A stretch of DNA of 50,896 nt from JAJDFU01 sp964641965 (GCA_964641965.1 CAZXLD010000036.1:1-50896), one strand, 5' to 3'. Positions 25,195 to 34,444 are shown, counted from the stretch's first letter. Numbers and translations are program-made. Notes: generated by a model not told the origin, from the letters alone.

Positions 25195-25845
25195 TTACTG
25201 TTCAAACAGCCCGTGGAGCTCGGCATTGACCAAATTTACGATGGTGCCCAGGTCTTCAGGATGGTTTTCGAAGTCCAGTTGATCTGCAGATATGATGAGG
25301 AGTCGTCCGTCCCTGTAGCTGGAAATCCATTCTTCGTAGCGCTCATTCAGGCGCTTGAGGTAGTCCAGACTCATACTTCCTTCATATTCCCTGCCTCTGG
25401 TCTGGATGTGAGCCACCAGGGTGGGTATACTGGCCCGGAGATAAATTAGCAGATCCGGTGGTCGGATTTGCTGGATCATGGTATCAAACAGGCGTTGATA
25501 ATTCTCAAAGTCCCGCTTGGCCATCAATCCCATATCGTGCAGATTGGGAGCAAAGATATAGGCATCCTCATAGATGGTTCGGTCCTGCACTACAGTTTCA
25601 TCTCCCTCGATGATTTCCATGATTTGCTGGTACCGGCTATGCAGAAAATAGATCTGCAGGTTGAAGGACCAACGGCGCATATCGTGGTAAAAATCGCTCA
25701 GATAGGGATTGTCCTCGGTGGTTTCGTAGTGGACCTTCCAATTAAAGGATTTCCCCAACAGAGTGGTCAGGGTGGTTTTACCCGCACCGATATTTCCGGC
25801 TATGGCTACATGCTTGATTGGGATAGAGTCGATGGTTTCCTCCAT
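25195..25845 (-). CDS. deoxynucleoside kinase
   Basis: A 216-residue deoxynucleoside kinase of the dGK/dCK type, making deoxynucleoside monophosphates for salvage. It has the P-loop GNIGAGKTT, the DRTIYED segment (ERS-like motif) and a lid region with RGREYEGSMSLDYLKRLNERYEEW. Start 25845 (MEETIDSIPIKHVAIAG) is preferred over 25875, because a good promoter sits between the two. The gene converges with the small membrane protein ORF. Which nucleoside is used cannot be told. Relatives in Bacteroidota are common as single copies. Confidence 0.93.
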   Translation of the reverse strand: MEETIDSIPIKHVAIAGNIGAGKTTLTTLLGKSFNWKVHYETTEDNPYLSDFYHDMRRWSFNLQIYFLHSRYQQIMEIIEGDETVVQDRTIYEDAYIFAPNLHDMGLMAKRDFENYQRLFDTMIQQIRPPDLLIYLRASIPTLVAHIQTRGREYEGSMSLDYLKRLNERYEEWISSYRDGRLLIISADQLDFENHPEDLGTIVNLVNAELHGLFEQ

Positions 25846-25864
25846 AGTTTTTTCAATTGCCCTC

Positions 25865-25894
25865 CGAAAATACAATTCCTCTCAATTTGACAAA
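25865..25894 (-). promoter_or_regulatory. promoter of the deoxynucleoside kinase gene
   Basis: On the minus strand TTTG (25894-25891), 18 nt, then TATTTTCG (25872-25865) agree with the Bacteroidota -33/-7 pattern with one change. The predicted transcript starts about 15 nt before ATG 25845 and excludes ATG 25875, supporting the shorter protein. Confidence 0.55.
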
Positions 25895-25988
25895 TCGTAT
25901 CCTCGCTTTTAGATTCTTTTTAGGTAACTAGAAGGCCCAATTATCCTTTTCGACGAGCGGGAGCTCTCAATCATCGAATTCTTACCCT

Positions 25989-26297
25989 ATGAAAATTACG
26001 GATGAATTAATTTCCCGACTGGAAAAGCTGGCGCAGTTGGATTTACCTGCTGAAGAGCGGGAACAACTGCGTCGAGACCTTGAAAAAATGACCGATCTGA
26101 TGAGTACGTTATCGGATTTGGATATAAAAACGGAGGTTGATGCTGGATTTGATCCGGAATCAACTGTGGGCTGGCGAGCGGATAAAGCAGATTCCCCTAT
26201 GAAAGTAGAGGATGCTATTCGCCAGGCACCCAAACAGGATGGCACCTATTTTCTGGTTCCCAAGGTCATATCGTCTTCAAAAAAAGAAAAGCCATAG
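25989..26297 (+). CDS. gatC: Asp-tRNA(Asn)/Glu-tRNA(Gln) amidotransferase subunit C
   Basis: A 102-residue GatC, the small stabilising subunit of the GatCAB complex that converts mischarged Glu-tRNA(Gln) or Asp-tRNA(Asn) to the correct amide. It begins with the helical ELISRLEKLAQLDLPAEEREQLRRDLEKM and carries the partner-binding PESTVGWRADKADSP and VPKV end. gatA and gatB are not in the window; separation of gatC from them is common in this phylum. An ABC ATPase follows after 5 nt, so they probably share a transcript. Confidence 0.93.
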   Translation: MKITDELISRLEKLAQLDLPAEEREQLRRDLEKMTDLMSTLSDLDIKTEVDAGFDPESTVGWRADKADSPMKVEDAIRQAPKQDGTYFLVPKVISSSKKEKP

Positions 26298-26302
26298 TCA
26301 AG

Positions 26303-27013
26303 ATGTCTGAAACCATTATTTCTGTCCGCAGTTTGAGCAAGGTTTACCTGATGGGAACGACTCGAGTGGAAGCCCTGAAACACATCGATCTGGATATTGA
26401 TACCAATGAATATGTAGCGCTGATGGGGCCTTCCGGTTCGGGAAAATCAACGCTGATGAACTTGATCGGATGTCTGGATACACCGACCAAAGGCGAATAT
26501 ACCCTGAATAGTAAAGAGGTAAGTCGAATGACAGATGGAGAACTGGCTCAGGTGCGAAATAAAGAGATTGGTTTCGTTTTCCAAACCTTCAATTTGTTGC
26601 CCAGGCTTTCTGCTTTGGATAATGTTGCCCTGCCTCTGATCTATGCCGGGATGTCAAAATCTGAACGGCAGGCACGTGCGGCCGAAGTGTTGGATTCCGT
26701 AGGCCTCGGTGATCGTATGGATCACAAGCCAAATGAATTATCAGGCGGGCAGCGACAACGGGTGGCCGTAGGAAGAGCTCTGGTGAATAATCCTTCTATC
26801 ATTCTGGCTGATGAACCTACGGGAAACTTGGATACCAAAACCTCGATTGAGATCATGACCCTGTTTGAGGAAATCCATGACCGGGGCAATACCATTATTC
26901 TGGTTACGCACGAACCTGATATTGCGGAGCATGCGCATCGAATCGTCCGACTTAGAGATGGAGAAGTGGAAAGCGATGTTGCCAATGAAAAGTTTGTCCG
27001 GACTACCTCCTGA
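26303..27013 (+). CDS. LolD/MacB-type ABC transporter ATP-binding protein
   Basis: A 236-residue ATPase of the lipoprotein-release/macrolide-export type (LolD/MacB). It has Walker A GPSGSGKST (42-50), the Q-loop FVFQTFNLLPRLSALDNV, the signature LSGGQRQRVAVGRAL, Walker B IILADEPTGNLD and the H-loop VTHEP. It should be cytosolic and bind permease subunits, but no permease is adjacent, so the partner must be elsewhere in the genome. The gene is 5 nt after gatC. The family alone does not tell whether it exports lipoproteins, antibiotics or peptides. Confidence 0.92.
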   Translation: MSETIISVRSLSKVYLMGTTRVEALKHIDLDIDTNEYVALMGPSGSGKSTLMNLIGCLDTPTKGEYTLNSKEVSRMTDGELAQVRNKEIGFVFQTFNLLPRLSALDNVALPLIYAGMSKSERQARAAEVLDSVGLGDRMDHKPNELSGGQRQRVAVGRALVNNPSIILADEPTGNLDTKTSIEIMTLFEEIHDRGNTIILVTHEPDIAEHAHRIVRLRDGEVESDVANEKFVRTTS

Positions 27014-27093
27014 TTCAAAAGGTCTTTCGAGTTGTGATCCCTGCAGGATCCATATTGTTGACCGGGCTCCGACGAAGATCCTGTCTGAAATCC

Positions 27094-27101
27094 TACCTTT
27101 G
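27094..27101 (+). promoter_or_regulatory. -7 box upstream of the PduO-type gene
   Basis: TACCTTTG matches TAnnTTTG exactly and lies 21 nt before the ATG at 27123. A -33 TTTG is not obvious at normal spacing. It suggests that the adenosyltransferase is transcribed separately from gatC and the ABC ATPase. Confidence 0.5.
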
Positions 27102-27122
27102 TGCCGGAATTAATCCAAGATT

Positions 27123-27677
27123 ATGGCATTTCGCATTTACACGCGGACAGGGGATCAGGGAGAAACTTCCCTGTTTGGGGGAAAACGATTGTACAAGGAC
27201 CATCTTCGGATCGAAGCTTACGGTACTGTAGATGAGCTCAATGCCAATTTGGGCATGCTGCGGGATCAAATGAATAATCCGGATATACGAAAGGAAATCC
27301 GAGGTATTCAGGATTTGCTGTTTTCCGTTGGAGCGAATCTGGCCATGGATCCCGAAAAGCCAAGCTCGTCCATACCTTCGATTAAAGAAGTACATGTAAC
27401 CTCTTTGGAGTCCGCTATGGATCGTATGGATGAAAATCTACCCCCTTTGAAGAATTTCATTCTTCCCGGTGGGCATGTAGTAGTTTCACAATGTCATGTT
27501 TGCCGTTGTATTTGCCGGAGAGCTGAACGTCAGGTAGTGAGTTTGGCTAGAGAAGAAACGGTTGAAGAACCGATTCTGAAGTTCCTGAACCGCTTATCGG
27601 ATTACCTTTTCGTTTTGGCCCGGTTTATGGCTAAGGAATTGGATGTAGAAGAAATAACCTGGACTTCCCCAGCTTAA
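27123..27677 (+). CDS. pduO: PduO-type cob(I)alamin adenosyltransferase
   Basis: A 184-residue corrinoid adenosyltransferase that transfers the adenosyl group of ATP to cob(I)alamin to make coenzyme B12. Seen features are the ATP-binding IYTRTGDQGETSLFGGKR, the GTVDELNANLG segment, NFILPGGHVVVSQCHVCRCICRRAER and the C-terminal LNRLSDYLFVLARF. It is cytosolic. No other cobalamin genes are adjacent. The Cys-rich HVCRCICRRAER is slightly unusual compared with the common ARTVCRRAER but keeps the Arg-Arg-Ala-Glu-Arg core. Confidence 0.94.
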   Translation: MAFRIYTRTGDQGETSLFGGKRLYKDHLRIEAYGTVDELNANLGMLRDQMNNPDIRKEIRGIQDLLFSVGANLAMDPEKPSSSIPSIKEVHVTSLESAMDRMDENLPPLKNFILPGGHVVVSQCHVCRCICRRAERQVVSLAREETVEEPILKFLNRLSDYLFVLARFMAKELDVEEITWTSPA

Positions 27678-27844
27678 TCAAGAGGTATCTGATTCGTATT
27701 TTCCAGCCTAGCCAAAATGGTTTTTCAACCAGAGCAGGCAAATTTCGGATAGGGCCTAGTATATTTAGGAAGGGATGCAGTCGAACCAAGGTGCAATTGT
27801 CATTGGTCTTGTACTTTTCCATCCAAAATTAAGCGGAACCAGAT

Positions 27845-29947
27845 ATGGGCGTAGGCGATCAAGTGAAAACGTGGTTAAGACAGGTGCCTTCTTTCGGAAG
27901 GTGGTTGCTATTGTTGGGGGTCATTGTTTTTATCAGTTTTTTGTATCCCAACCGGATCCAGTTCAAATACGACTACAGGCTTAACGAGATCTGGAAATAC
28001 GAGGACCTGATCGCTCCCTTTGATTTCGCGATCAATAAGGACCCCGAGGTGTTGGCAAATGAGATCGAAAAAGCCAGAGCCGATCTTTCTCCTTACTACC
28101 TATTGAATTCCGAAGTGCAAGAGGTTGAGAAAATAAAGTTTGAAGAACAATTTCAAAAGCAGTTTCAGCAGGCCTCCACAGAATCCCAGTTCAAAGATGT
28201 AGCAGCGCGGGCTTCCGTTTACCTTCGTTATGGGATGGAGTTTCTGGATTTTATCTACAGCCGTGGGGTTATCGCTTTAGAGCCGGAACATCAATCCAAG
28301 GACAAGGACTTTGTTATCCAGGTGGTTAGTGGCAATGAACTGTATCCAGCCACCCTGGAATACTTTTTTGAACCTGCATCTGCATTGGCCCTTCTGAATG
28401 ATTCCCTGCCCAATGCTCCACTGGGTGAGCCGGAGTTTCTGTATCCGCTCCTGGAAAAAAGAATCCGACCGAACCTTACGCTTGATCAGGATTTAACCCA
28501 AAAAGCAGAACAGGAAGCACTGAACTCGGTATCGCCAACCAAAGGTAAGGTACAGGAAGGGGAACTGATCGTGCAGAAAGGCGCCACCATAACGTCCGAA
28601 ACCCTTCGAAAATTAGATAGTTACAAAGAGCAGTACTTGGCAGAGTCTTCGGTTAGCCAAGCCCAATGGGGAATTTTTGCCGGTCATGTTGTACTTACCT
28701 GCCTGATCATCGGTTTGTTCTTGATTTATGTTCGACGGGTATTCCCGGATATTTGGGTGAGCTTTCGAAAGATGGCTTTCATCCTCATGTGGTTTGGGGT
28801 GTACAGTTATCTGGTGTATCTCTCCGAATCCACAGCCATTTACAGTGCTTATCTCATCCCATTTTGTATTGTACCGATCGTATTAAGCACTTTTTATAAT
28901 CAAGCCTTAGCCTTATTCGCCCATTTGATCATTGTGTTGATCGCCAGTTTTCTAACGAGTGAGGGCTACGAATTCACGGTTATCCAAATCCTGGCCGGGA
29001 TTGCAGTAGTGCTGACGGACGTGAGCACAAGGGATTGGAGTAAGTTTTTCACCTCCATCGCTTCGATCCTGCTCGTGTATGCCTTAAGCTTTTTATCCCT
29101 GTCAGTTATTCAGTCTGGTTCGTTTGCCAAGGTCGATTGGCAAGTATTTGTTTGGTTATTTGTCAATTCCTTCCTCACCTTATTGGCTTACCCGCTTATT
29201 CCACTATTGGAACGCCTTTTTGGATTTACCTCCTCGATAACCTTAGTAGAATTGTCGGATATGAATCGCCCCTTACTTAGAAAGTTGGCTCGTAGCGCTC
29301 CCGGCACTCTTCAACATTCGATCCAAGTATCCAATCTTGCTGAAGAAGCGGCTCATCAAATTGGAGCAGACGCACTACTGGTGAAAGTCGGCGCGCTGTA
29401 TCACGATATTGGAAAGACGAAACAACCTGAATACTTTATTGAAAACCAAGGTGATCGGGGCAATCCACATACATCCATTTCGCCCTTGGAAAGTGCTAAA
29501 ATCATTATTGGGCATGTGACCGAAGGGATCAAGATGGCCCGCGAACGCCGTATACCAAAAAAGATCATCCAGTTCATTGCTACCCACCACGGCACTACAA
29601 GGGTGGAGTATTTCTATCGGCAACACCTGGAGGCCAATCCATTATCCCCTGGTGATACAGCGGCTTTCCAATACCCGGGGCCAAAACCTAAAACAAAAGA
29701 GCAGACCATCTTGATGATTGCGGATTCGTTGGAAGCAGCCTGCAAAAGTCTGAAGAAACCTACCGGAAAGGACATTGACGAGCTGGTTGACGGGATCGTC
29801 GCTTCCAAGATCAAGCACGGGCAATTAGAAGATTCTACTTTGACTTTCAAAGAGTTAGGAGCTTGTAAGGATGTATTTCGTGGTATGCTTCGGTCCATTC
29901 ACCATGTACGGGTGGAATACCCCAAGGAAACCGTGGAGGAAAATTGA
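27845..29947 (+). CDS. 7TM-HD family phosphohydrolase, PgpH-like
   Basis: A 700-residue membrane protein. One N-terminal membrane segment is followed by an extracytoplasmic 7TMR-HDED domain (about 45-250), seven transmembrane helices (about 275-475) and a cytosolic HD domain with GALYHDIGKTKQPEYF, NPHTSISPLESAKIIIGHV and ATHHGTTRVEYFY metal-binding histidines and aspartates. Firmicutes relatives (PgpH) hydrolyse cyclic di-AMP; the same activity is expected but not shown. It follows the PduO gene after 167 nt, with a near-consensus -7 box (TACTTTTC, 27812-27819) before it. The end converges with DUF5522. Confidence 0.92.
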   Translation: MGVGDQVKTWLRQVPSFGRWLLLLGVIVFISFLYPNRIQFKYDYRLNEIWKYEDLIAPFDFAINKDPEVLANEIEKARADLSPYYLLNSEVQEVEKIKFEEQFQKQFQQASTESQFKDVAARASVYLRYGMEFLDFIYSRGVIALEPEHQSKDKDFVIQVVSGNELYPATLEYFFEPASALALLNDSLPNAPLGEPEFLYPLLEKRIRPNLTLDQDLTQKAEQEALNSVSPTKGKVQEGELIVQKGATITSETLRKLDSYKEQYLAESSVSQAQWGIFAGHVVLTCLIIGLFLIYVRRVFPDIWVSFRKMAFILMWFGVYSYLVYLSESTAIYSAYLIPFCIVPIVLSTFYNQALALFAHLIIVLIASFLTSEGYEFTVIQILAGIAVVLTDVSTRDWSKFFTSIASILLVYALSFLSLSVIQSGSFAKVDWQVFVWLFVNSFLTLLAYPLIPLLERLFGFTSSITLVELSDMNRPLLRKLARSAPGTLQHSIQVSNLAEEAAHQIGADALLVKVGALYHDIGKTKQPEYFIENQGDRGNPHTSISPLESAKIIIGHVTEGIKMARERRIPKKIIQFIATHHGTTRVEYFYRQHLEANPLSPGDTAAFQYPGPKPKTKEQTILMIADSLEAACKSLKKPTGKDIDELVDGIVASKIKHGQLEDSTLTFKELGACKDVFRGMLRSIHHVRVEYPKETVEEN

Positions 29948-29980
29948 ACTCCATTTTAGTCCAAGTCCATCAAAACCAGC

Positions 29981-30184
29981 CTAATCCTTTTTCTCTTCGG
30001 GTGAGTAGGGGCAATGCCGGCAACCACTGCTACAACAATATCCTCTACGTTTCAGAAACGAGGCTGTCAGCACGAATAGGCCGTCTTCCATATAATAATC
30101 AACTCCCTCGACCAAGGGAGTTTGTGTCGCTTCTGTTCTCTTCCTCGTTTTGGAGGAGGGGCCTTGCTTGTTGGTCCTATCCAT
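29981..30184 (-). CDS. DUF5522 small Cys-rich protein
   Basis: A 67-residue protein ending in the family block FLKRRGYCCSSGCRHCPYSPEE, preceded by VEGVDYYMEDGLFVLTASFL. The four cysteines (CCxxxCxxC) suggest metal binding; function is unknown. I use ATG 30184, which lies within the last codons of the DUF6580 gene (8-nt overlap), and not ATG 30244, since the 20 extra residues are only its shadow. The overlap suggests coupling with DUF6580. Confidence 0.85.
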   Translation of the reverse strand: MDRTNKQGPSSKTRKRTEATQTPLVEGVDYYMEDGLFVLTASFLKRRGYCCSSGCRHCPYSPEEKKD

Positions 30185-30737
30185 TCGCAAATTGGAGAGC
30201 GGGATACCGGGATTTGAGCCATTCAAACGTACCAAACAAGACACCTGAATAGAAAAGCGTACCTAAAATGGAATTACGTAAGAAGGGAAGGCCGGCTGCA
30301 TAAGCTTGTAGCAACCCATTAAAATCTTTGCTGTAAGCAGGAATTTGCAACCAGGAGCCGAAGTTGGATATCAAAAAGAAGATTAGAGAAGCCCCCAAGC
30401 TAACGCCGATCAATTTACCAATGGTTACTTTTTTGAGTAGGGCTATTCCCAAAGCCACGATCAGGATCATAGCACCATACACGTATAGATTCCCATACCA
30501 GGAAAAGCCTTCAAAATAGGCGGCATACACTAGATTGTTCAGAATCAGATCACTGATCCACATCGCCAGGATCGGAATAATAAAGGCAATCTTTTTATTG
30601 AGCAGATAAGCCCCTCCAAATAGGGCCATCGCTGTAACAGGAGTGAAATTGGGTGGATGGGGCAACAGCCTGGAAAGAGCGGCCAGAAGAATCATGCCCG
30701 CCAGCAGACCAAAACGGGTTTTGGAACTATTTTCCAT
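30177..30737 (-). CDS. DUF6580 integral membrane protein
   Basis: A 186-residue membrane protein with five or six hydrophobic segments: LLAGMILLAALSRLLPHPPNFTPVTAMALFGGAYL, AFIIPILAMWISDLILNN, LYVYGAMILIVALGIALL, LIGVSLGASLIFFLISNFGSWL and a final helix. This is the DUF6580 family, which resembles substrate-binding S components of ECF vitamin transporters; the link is an inference. The ATG at 30737 fits the fold and lies just after a good promoter, whereas the 62 residues from 30923 are not conserved. Confidence 0.85.
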   Translation of the reverse strand: MENSSKTRFGLLAGMILLAALSRLLPHPPNFTPVTAMALFGGAYLLNKKIAFIIPILAMWISDLILNNLVYAAYFEGFSWYGNLYVYGAMILIVALGIALLKKVTIGKLIGVSLGASLIFFLISNFGSWLQIPAYSKDFNGLLQAYAAGLPFLRNSILGTLFYSGVLFGTFEWLKSRYPALQFANG

Positions 30738-30760
30738 GAAAAGTAAAATTTTTTCAATTG

Positions 30761-30791
30761 CAAAAGTACAGAGTCGCCCAAGGAATCCCAA
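30761..30791 (-). promoter_or_regulatory. promoter of DUF6580
   Basis: On the minus strand TTG (30791-30789), 20 nt, then TACTTTTG (30768-30761, exact TAnnTTTG) make a Bacteroidota promoter about 25 nt before ATG 30737. It supports the shorter protein start. Confidence 0.55.
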
Positions 30792-30930
30792 GGGTATTGT
30801 GTAGGCTGTAAGCCAATGTAGCATAAAAATGAATTGCAGTTTTGGGAGAGCCGCATTTTTTTGAAATTTTCGCAGTTTGGTATATGTGTTTCTATTTTGT
30901 CCTTTTACCGAAACCAACATCACAGAACGA

Positions 30931-32766
30931 ATGATTAAAGTATTAGCAATTGCAATCCTCTCTTGTAGTACCGGTGTGTTGCTTATTGCACAACCTGATC
31001 GTTGGCAGCAGGAGGTGGATTACCAAATGGATATTGATTTCGACGTAACTACGCATCAGTTTACCGGAAATCAAAAGCTCCGATATACCAACCACTCGCC
31101 GGATACCCTTCATCGCGCCTTTTACCACCTTTATTTCAATGCCTTTCAGCCAGGCAGCATGATGGATGTCCGTTCGCGCAACATTGCTGATCCGAATCCT
31201 AAGGTAGGTTCCCGGATTGTTGCCTTGAACGAAGAGGAGATCGGCTATTTGCGTGTAGATGACCTTACTCAGGACGGTGCAAAGGTGGAGTACCGGGAAG
31301 TAGGTACCATTCTGGAGGTGGAACTAGCTAAACCTATCTTGCCAGGAGAGGAGGTTGTATTCGAGATGGACTTCCATGCGCAGGTACCCATTCAAATCCG
31401 GCGGTCAGGTCGGGATAATGCCGAAGGAATTGCCTATTCCATGTCCCAGTGGTACCCTAAGCTCTGTGAGTACGACTACCAGGGTTGGCATGCAAATCCT
31501 TATGTAGGAAGGGAGTTCTATGGAGTTTGGGGCGACTTTGACGTGAAAATCACGATCGATTCGGACTATATTATCGGGGGCACCGGTTACTTACAAAATC
31601 CAGAGGAGATCGGGCATGGCTACCTTCCAGAAGGTACACCCGAACCAAACCGGGGGGATAAGATCACCTACCATTTCAAAGCACCTACTGTGCATGACTT
31701 CATGTGGGGAGCAGACCCTGACTATAAACATACCACCCTAACTCGCAAGGATGGGACTGTCTTACATTTCTTCTACCAGACCGGTCGGGATTATGATATC
31801 CAATGGGAAAAACTGCCTGGTATCATGGATAAAGCCTTTGATTTTATCAATGCTAGCTATGGCCAATATCCATATGATCAATTTTCCTTTGTGCAGGGTG
31901 GAGACGGCGGGATGGAATATCCCATGTCTACCTTGATCACCGGAGATCGCAGCCTTGGTAGTTTGGTTGGGGTGTCTATTCATGAGCTCTTCCATAGCTG
32001 GTTTCAAGGCGTATTAGGGACCAACGAGAGCTTATATGGCTGGATGGACGAAGGATTTACTTCTTATGGGACTGTGGAGACTCAAAATTGGCTCGCCGAC
32101 CAGGGCGTGATTGATTACCGGAAGCCGAGCGAGAATTTTATGAAACGAACCTATAACTCCTATTTTGAGTATATGGAGTCTGGACTGGCTGAACCGTTGA
32201 CGACGCATGCAGATCATTTTTATACCAATTATGGTTATGGTCGTGCTGCCTATACGAAAGGAGCGGTGTTTTTAGCTCAAATGCGGTACATCGTGGGTGA
32301 AGAAGCTTTTCGTTCAGGAATGTTGCGTTACTTCAATACCTGGAAATTCAAGCATCCCAACGATAATGACTTTATCCGGATTATGGAACGAGAATCCGGT
32401 TTGGAATTGGATTGGTATAGGGAATATTTTGTATTCACTAATAAGTCTACAGACTATAGCGTCAAGGAAGTGGAGACCACGGATGGGAAATCCACTATTT
32501 CGCTGGAAAACGCAGGTCTAATGCCTATGCCTCTGGATGTAAAAGTGGTCATGGCGGACGGGGCCGAAAAATTATATTCTATTCCGTTGCGGATAATGCG
32601 GGGTCATAAACAAGCCCCAGGAATGGAGTTTTTACCAGCTTGGCCATGGACCAATCCCGAATACCGTTTTGAAGTAGACGGAACGGTTTCAGAAGTGATT
32701 ATTGATCCGAATGAAGGTTTGGCGGATTTAGATCGCTCCAATAACAGTCATAAAGTTCAACCCTAA
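30931..32766 (+). CDS. M1-family metallopeptidase, secreted
   Basis: A 611-residue zinc aminopeptidase-like protein. From ATG 30931 the N-terminus is a signal peptide (MIKVLAIAILSCSTGVLLIAQ); the 18 codons before it from 30877 are not conserved. The N-terminal beta domain is followed by the substrate motif GGMEYP and the zinc site HELFH (His351, His355) with Glu374 18 residues on. It should act in the periplasm or be exported, releasing N-terminal amino acids. Just upstream, TATATGTG (30881-30888) with TTTG at 17 nt spacing is a weak promoter. The cupin gene follows after 13 nt. Confidence 0.93.
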   Translation: MIKVLAIAILSCSTGVLLIAQPDRWQQEVDYQMDIDFDVTTHQFTGNQKLRYTNHSPDTLHRAFYHLYFNAFQPGSMMDVRSRNIADPNPKVGSRIVALNEEEIGYLRVDDLTQDGAKVEYREVGTILEVELAKPILPGEEVVFEMDFHAQVPIQIRRSGRDNAEGIAYSMSQWYPKLCEYDYQGWHANPYVGREFYGVWGDFDVKITIDSDYIIGGTGYLQNPEEIGHGYLPEGTPEPNRGDKITYHFKAPTVHDFMWGADPDYKHTTLTRKDGTVLHFFYQTGRDYDIQWEKLPGIMDKAFDFINASYGQYPYDQFSFVQGGDGGMEYPMSTLITGDRSLGSLVGVSIHELFHSWFQGVLGTNESLYGWMDEGFTSYGTVETQNWLADQGVIDYRKPSENFMKRTYNSYFEYMESGLAEPLTTHADHFYTNYGYGRAAYTKGAVFLAQMRYIVGEEAFRSGMLRYFNTWKFKHPNDNDFIRIMERESGLELDWYREYFVFTNKSTDYSVKEVETTDGKSTISLENAGLMPMPLDVKVVMADGAEKLYSIPLRIMRGHKQAPGMEFLPAWPWTNPEYRFEVDGTVSEVIIDPNEGLADLDRSNNSHKVQP

Positions 32767-32779
32767 AAGACCGAGCTTC

Positions 32780-33160
32780 TTGACCTGGATTAAAAAGATA
32801 CTTGCCGACGAACAGACTTTCCTTGCCGGAGACCATACCCGTTTGAAAGAAGTCCTGCAGCCGGGTCGCGATGGTTTTCCCGAATCGTTTAGCATTGCCT
32901 ATGCCGAATTAGATCCGGGAAAGTCCTCTTTGCCCCATCGATTGAAGGGTTCAGCTGAGGTCTATCTGGTCTTGAGTGGGAAAGGGGAAATGCATATCGA
33001 TGAGGATGTTTTTTGGGTTCAATCGGGAGAAATTGTATACATCCCGGCAGGAGCAAACCAATACATTCTTAACGTAGGAACCGAAAAATTAGCCTTTTAC
33101 TGTGTAGTTTCGCCACCCTGGTCCTCCGAGAATGAGGAAATCTTGCTTCCTGTACAATAA
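32780..33160 (+). CDS. cupin-domain protein
   Basis: A 126-residue single-domain cupin. The fold is shown by LPHRLKGSAEVYLVLSGKGEMHIDEDVFWVQSGEIVYIPAGANQYILNVG. The usual metal-binding first motif is reduced: one His remains in SLPHRL and the Glu in SAEVY, but the third and fourth ligands are absent. It starts with TTG at 32780, since no ATG precedes the conserved part. It lies 13 nt after the M1 peptidase stop and is likely in the same transcript. No substrate can be inferred. Confidence 0.75.
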   Translation: MTWIKKILADEQTFLAGDHTRLKEVLQPGRDGFPESFSIAYAELDPGKSSLPHRLKGSAEVYLVLSGKGEMHIDEDVFWVQSGEIVYIPAGANQYILNVGTEKLAFYCVVSPPWSSENEEILLPVQ

Positions 33161-33232
33161 TTTTAGCTGTGCGCTCACTTATTCTATAAGGAAAAATCTG
33201 GCGTAAAGAGGAGGCTTTAAACCAAACACCCT

Positions 33233-34444
33233 ATGAGAATCCTCCAGCTCTGCAAAAAATTCCCATATCCGCTGCGAGATGGTGAATCAATTGCAGTCAT
33301 TGGGTTAAGTCAGTCCCTTCATCAACAAGGCTGTGAAATTAGTTTGCTGGCTATGAATACCAGTAAGCACTTTTATAAAATGGACAAGCGGCCTGGCCAT
33401 CTGGATCACTTCCGTCGGATTGAAACTGTAGAGGTTGATAATCGCGTTCGGTTGCTACCGGCCTTCCACAATCTATTCTCCAGCGATTCGTATCACATTT
33501 GCCGTTTTGAAAGTAACGCCTTCCGGGCGGCCCTCATCCGAATGTTGGAAGAAGAATCCTTTGATGTTATTCAGTTGGAGACCCCCTATTTAAGTCTCTA
33601 TTTGCCGGAAATTCGAAAATATTCCAAGGCAAAGGTGGTGATGCGCGCCCACAATGTCGAGCATGAGATCTGGGAACGTATGGCTGCACAGCCCGGGATG
33701 TCGCTGAAAAAAAGATATCTGGGTATCCAGGCCCGCCGACTTCGGCAGTTTGAGGTGGAGCAGCTTAATCGCTACGATTTTTTGATGACCATCACGGAGC
33801 GGGATGAACGCCTATTTCGCAAGCTGGGCTACGAGGGGGAAAGCCTGGTGGTGCCGGCCGGGATAGAATTAACAGATGATTTATACCGGGAAACATCTAT
33901 CGGGAAAGATGCGGGTGTTTCCTTTATCGGATCTCTCGATTGGATGCCCAATCAGGAAGGATTGGATTGGTTTCTGAAAGAGATCTGGCCTCAGGTCCAC
34001 AACCGCTTCCCGGAAATACCTTTTTATGTGGCGGGTCGCAATATGCCGGAGCAATTGAAAAAGAGAGTTGTTTCGGGCGTTCATTTTCTGGGCGAAGTTC
34101 CTTCTTCAAGAGCTTTCATTAAGAAACACCCTATTATGGTTGTTCCACTGCATTCAGGCAGCGGTATGCGCATTAAAATCCTGGAAGGCATGGCAATGGG
34201 CAGATTAGTAGTTACCACTCCGCTTGGATTGGAAGGGATTGATGCAGAGCACGGTAAGGAGGTTTTAGTAGCCCGAAATGCCAAAGAGTTTTTCGATTGC
34301 CTGAATTGGGCGATCACACAACCCGAGGAAATGCGACAAATAAGCCGGCAGGCACGTACCTTTGTGGAGCGAGCGTTTGATCGAAGGAAGATTGGAGAGA
34401 TGGTGTACAAGGCGCTCCAGGATCAGGTATTTGAAAACGTTTAA
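33233..34444 (+). CDS. glycosyltransferase family 4 protein
   Basis: A 403-residue GT-B-fold glycosyltransferase. The N-terminal half starts MRILQLCKKFPYPLRDGESI, and the C-terminal half has VSFIGSLDWMPNQEGLDWFL, PFYVAGRNMPEQLKKRVV, and GSGMRIKILEGMAMGRLVVTTPLGLEGI, containing the nucleotide-sugar-binding region of GT4 enzymes. It should transfer a sugar from a nucleotide donor in the cytosol, perhaps into a lipid-linked or surface glycan. An AAAGAGGAGG stretch upstream acts as a ribosome site. Its stop overlaps the ATG of the next glycosyltransferase by one base (TAATG). Confidence 0.92.
   Translation: MRILQLCKKFPYPLRDGESIAVIGLSQSLHQQGCEISLLAMNTSKHFYKMDKRPGHLDHFRRIETVEVDNRVRLLPAFHNLFSSDSYHICRFESNAFRAALIRMLEEESFDVIQLETPYLSLYLPEIRKYSKAKVVMRAHNVEHEIWERMAAQPGMSLKKRYLGIQARRLRQFEVEQLNRYDFLMTITERDERLFRKLGYEGESLVVPAGIELTDDLYRETSIGKDAGVSFIGSLDWMPNQEGLDWFLKEIWPQVHNRFPEIPFYVAGRNMPEQLKKRVVSGVHFLGEVPSSRAFIKKHPIMVVPLHSGSGMRIKILEGMAMGRLVVTTPLGLEGIDAEHGKEVLVARNAKEFFDCLNWAITQPEEMRQISRQARTFVERAFDRRKIGEMVYKALQDQVFENV

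Noticed and set aside
25989..27013. gatC and the ABC ATPase as a functional unit
   Set aside because: They are 5 nt apart and probably co-transcribed, but no family relation or shared substrate supports a common role.
30738..30923. Possible cobalamin riboswitch upstream of DUF6580
   Set aside because: I looked for the conserved B12-box and found none; a good promoter fills most of this short leader.
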